Positions 63,806 through 64,000 of a stretch of DNA of 64,000 nt are shown piece after piece. The DNA comes from Rhodopirellula baltica. GTDB lineage: Bacteria > Planctomycetota > Planctomycetia > Pirellulales > Pirellulaceae. The notes under the pieces are model-generated. The model had not been told where the DNA came from. It saw only the letters and a list, made by a program, of their open reading frames with translations, and made no database searches. The stretch covers positions 1 through 64,000 of the forward strand of contig PPHI01000073.1 of NCBI GenBank assembly GCA_002901265.1. The letters run 5' to 3'. The position numbers were made by a program, and so were the translations under genes. The stretch's first letter is position 1; each line of letters begins with the position of its first letter.

Positions 63806-64000
63806 TTAACGGTAACTCAGTGACGCATAATACCGGAATTTGGGTATTACGCCCTCACTCAGTGCGTCTTTTCCCTGGATATCGCTTAACTGGACCATTG
63901 GTGGGGTGGGTAGTGATTGCATGTTCAGCGTTCGCACGTTTTCACTCGGGGCGAATGCTAGCAGAGGATTGGGGGCTTGGACACGATTTTGGTGCGGCAA
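63806..64000 (-). other. Open minus-strand frame at the window edge, status unclear
   Basis: A frame open from the window edge to 63806 would encode PPMVQLSDIQGKDALSEG, then a tail rich in aromatic and basic residues (FRYYASLSYR). It shows no fold or family, and its end touches the repeat copy. It could be the C-terminal tail of a gene beyond the window, or part of a repeated intergenic element read by chance. Confidence 0.25.

Overview
The window looks like chromosomal DNA of a marine planctomycete of the Rhodopirellula/Pirellulaceae type. This is inferred from the gene families present: ThuA-domain and BNR-repeat proteins, a secretin-like protein with glycine-rich tails, a decahaem cytochrome beside a ferredoxin that carries cyclic-nucleotide-binding domains, a DUF2309 inorganic-carbon cluster, FolE2, and a Tex protein with acidic inserts. 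Composition is moderately GC-rich. Genes lie in short operons on both strands, with stop/start overlaps inside operons. I see no tRNA, rRNA, CRISPR array, transposase or integrase.

Region 1 (1-9.4 kb, + strand) is a tightly overlapping dissolved-inorganic-carbon operon. It holds DabA, two membrane proteins of the complex I antiporter class (NuoL-like and NuoM/N-like) and a SulP transporter. The SulP protein has a STAS-like region and then a C-terminal domain resembling the PII-like bicarbonate regulator SbtB. An HD phosphohydrolase and a CsaA-like protein follow. No RuBisCO or carboxysome genes are visible. Region 2 (9.5-20.6 kb) carries a CoA-binding protein, a membrane HPt/HATPase kinase broken by a one-base homopolymer indel, an EcsC protein, a large MscS channel coupled to a protein with two L7/L12-C-terminal-like units, two related zinc-ribbon membrane proteins, and a membrane protein translationally coupled to folE2.

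Region 3 (21.1-27.6 kb) has an SGNH/TPR membrane protein, a DUF2293 protein, an ArsR-SRPBCC-CPAC membrane protein-DUF899 operon behind a perfect 22-bp palindrome, and a TlpA-like lipoprotein without redox cysteines. Region 4 (27.7-34 kb, +) encodes an apparent transmembrane electron-transfer module: a cytoplasmic ferredoxin with four Fe-S clusters and CNB domains, a di-haem b membrane protein and a decahaem c protein. A MoaD/ThiS-like protein coupled to a six-Asp-box BNR protein follows. Region 5 (34-42.5 kb) has ThuA and Map genes and a secretin-like/GspE/GspF secretion group with no pseudopilin gene.

Region 6 (42.5-52.3 kb) is a gene-poor gap, then a TolC family lipoprotein, a GT1 glycosyltransferase behind an FHA-GAF-sigma54 activator, CstA, and a thioredoxin reductase with an unusual insert. 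Region 7 (52.4-64 kb) holds an enlarged Tex protein interrupted by a compensating frameshift pair, an orphan ParA, an N-formylglutamate-amidohydrolase-like protein, an MDR dehydrogenase, an HtrA-type protease, a BON protein, a zinc-ribbon protein and a terminal kilobase built of diverged direct repeats.

All three frameshifts I found sit at short homopolymers. They may be sequence errors or recent indels, so affected genes are described as single reading units with the break noted.
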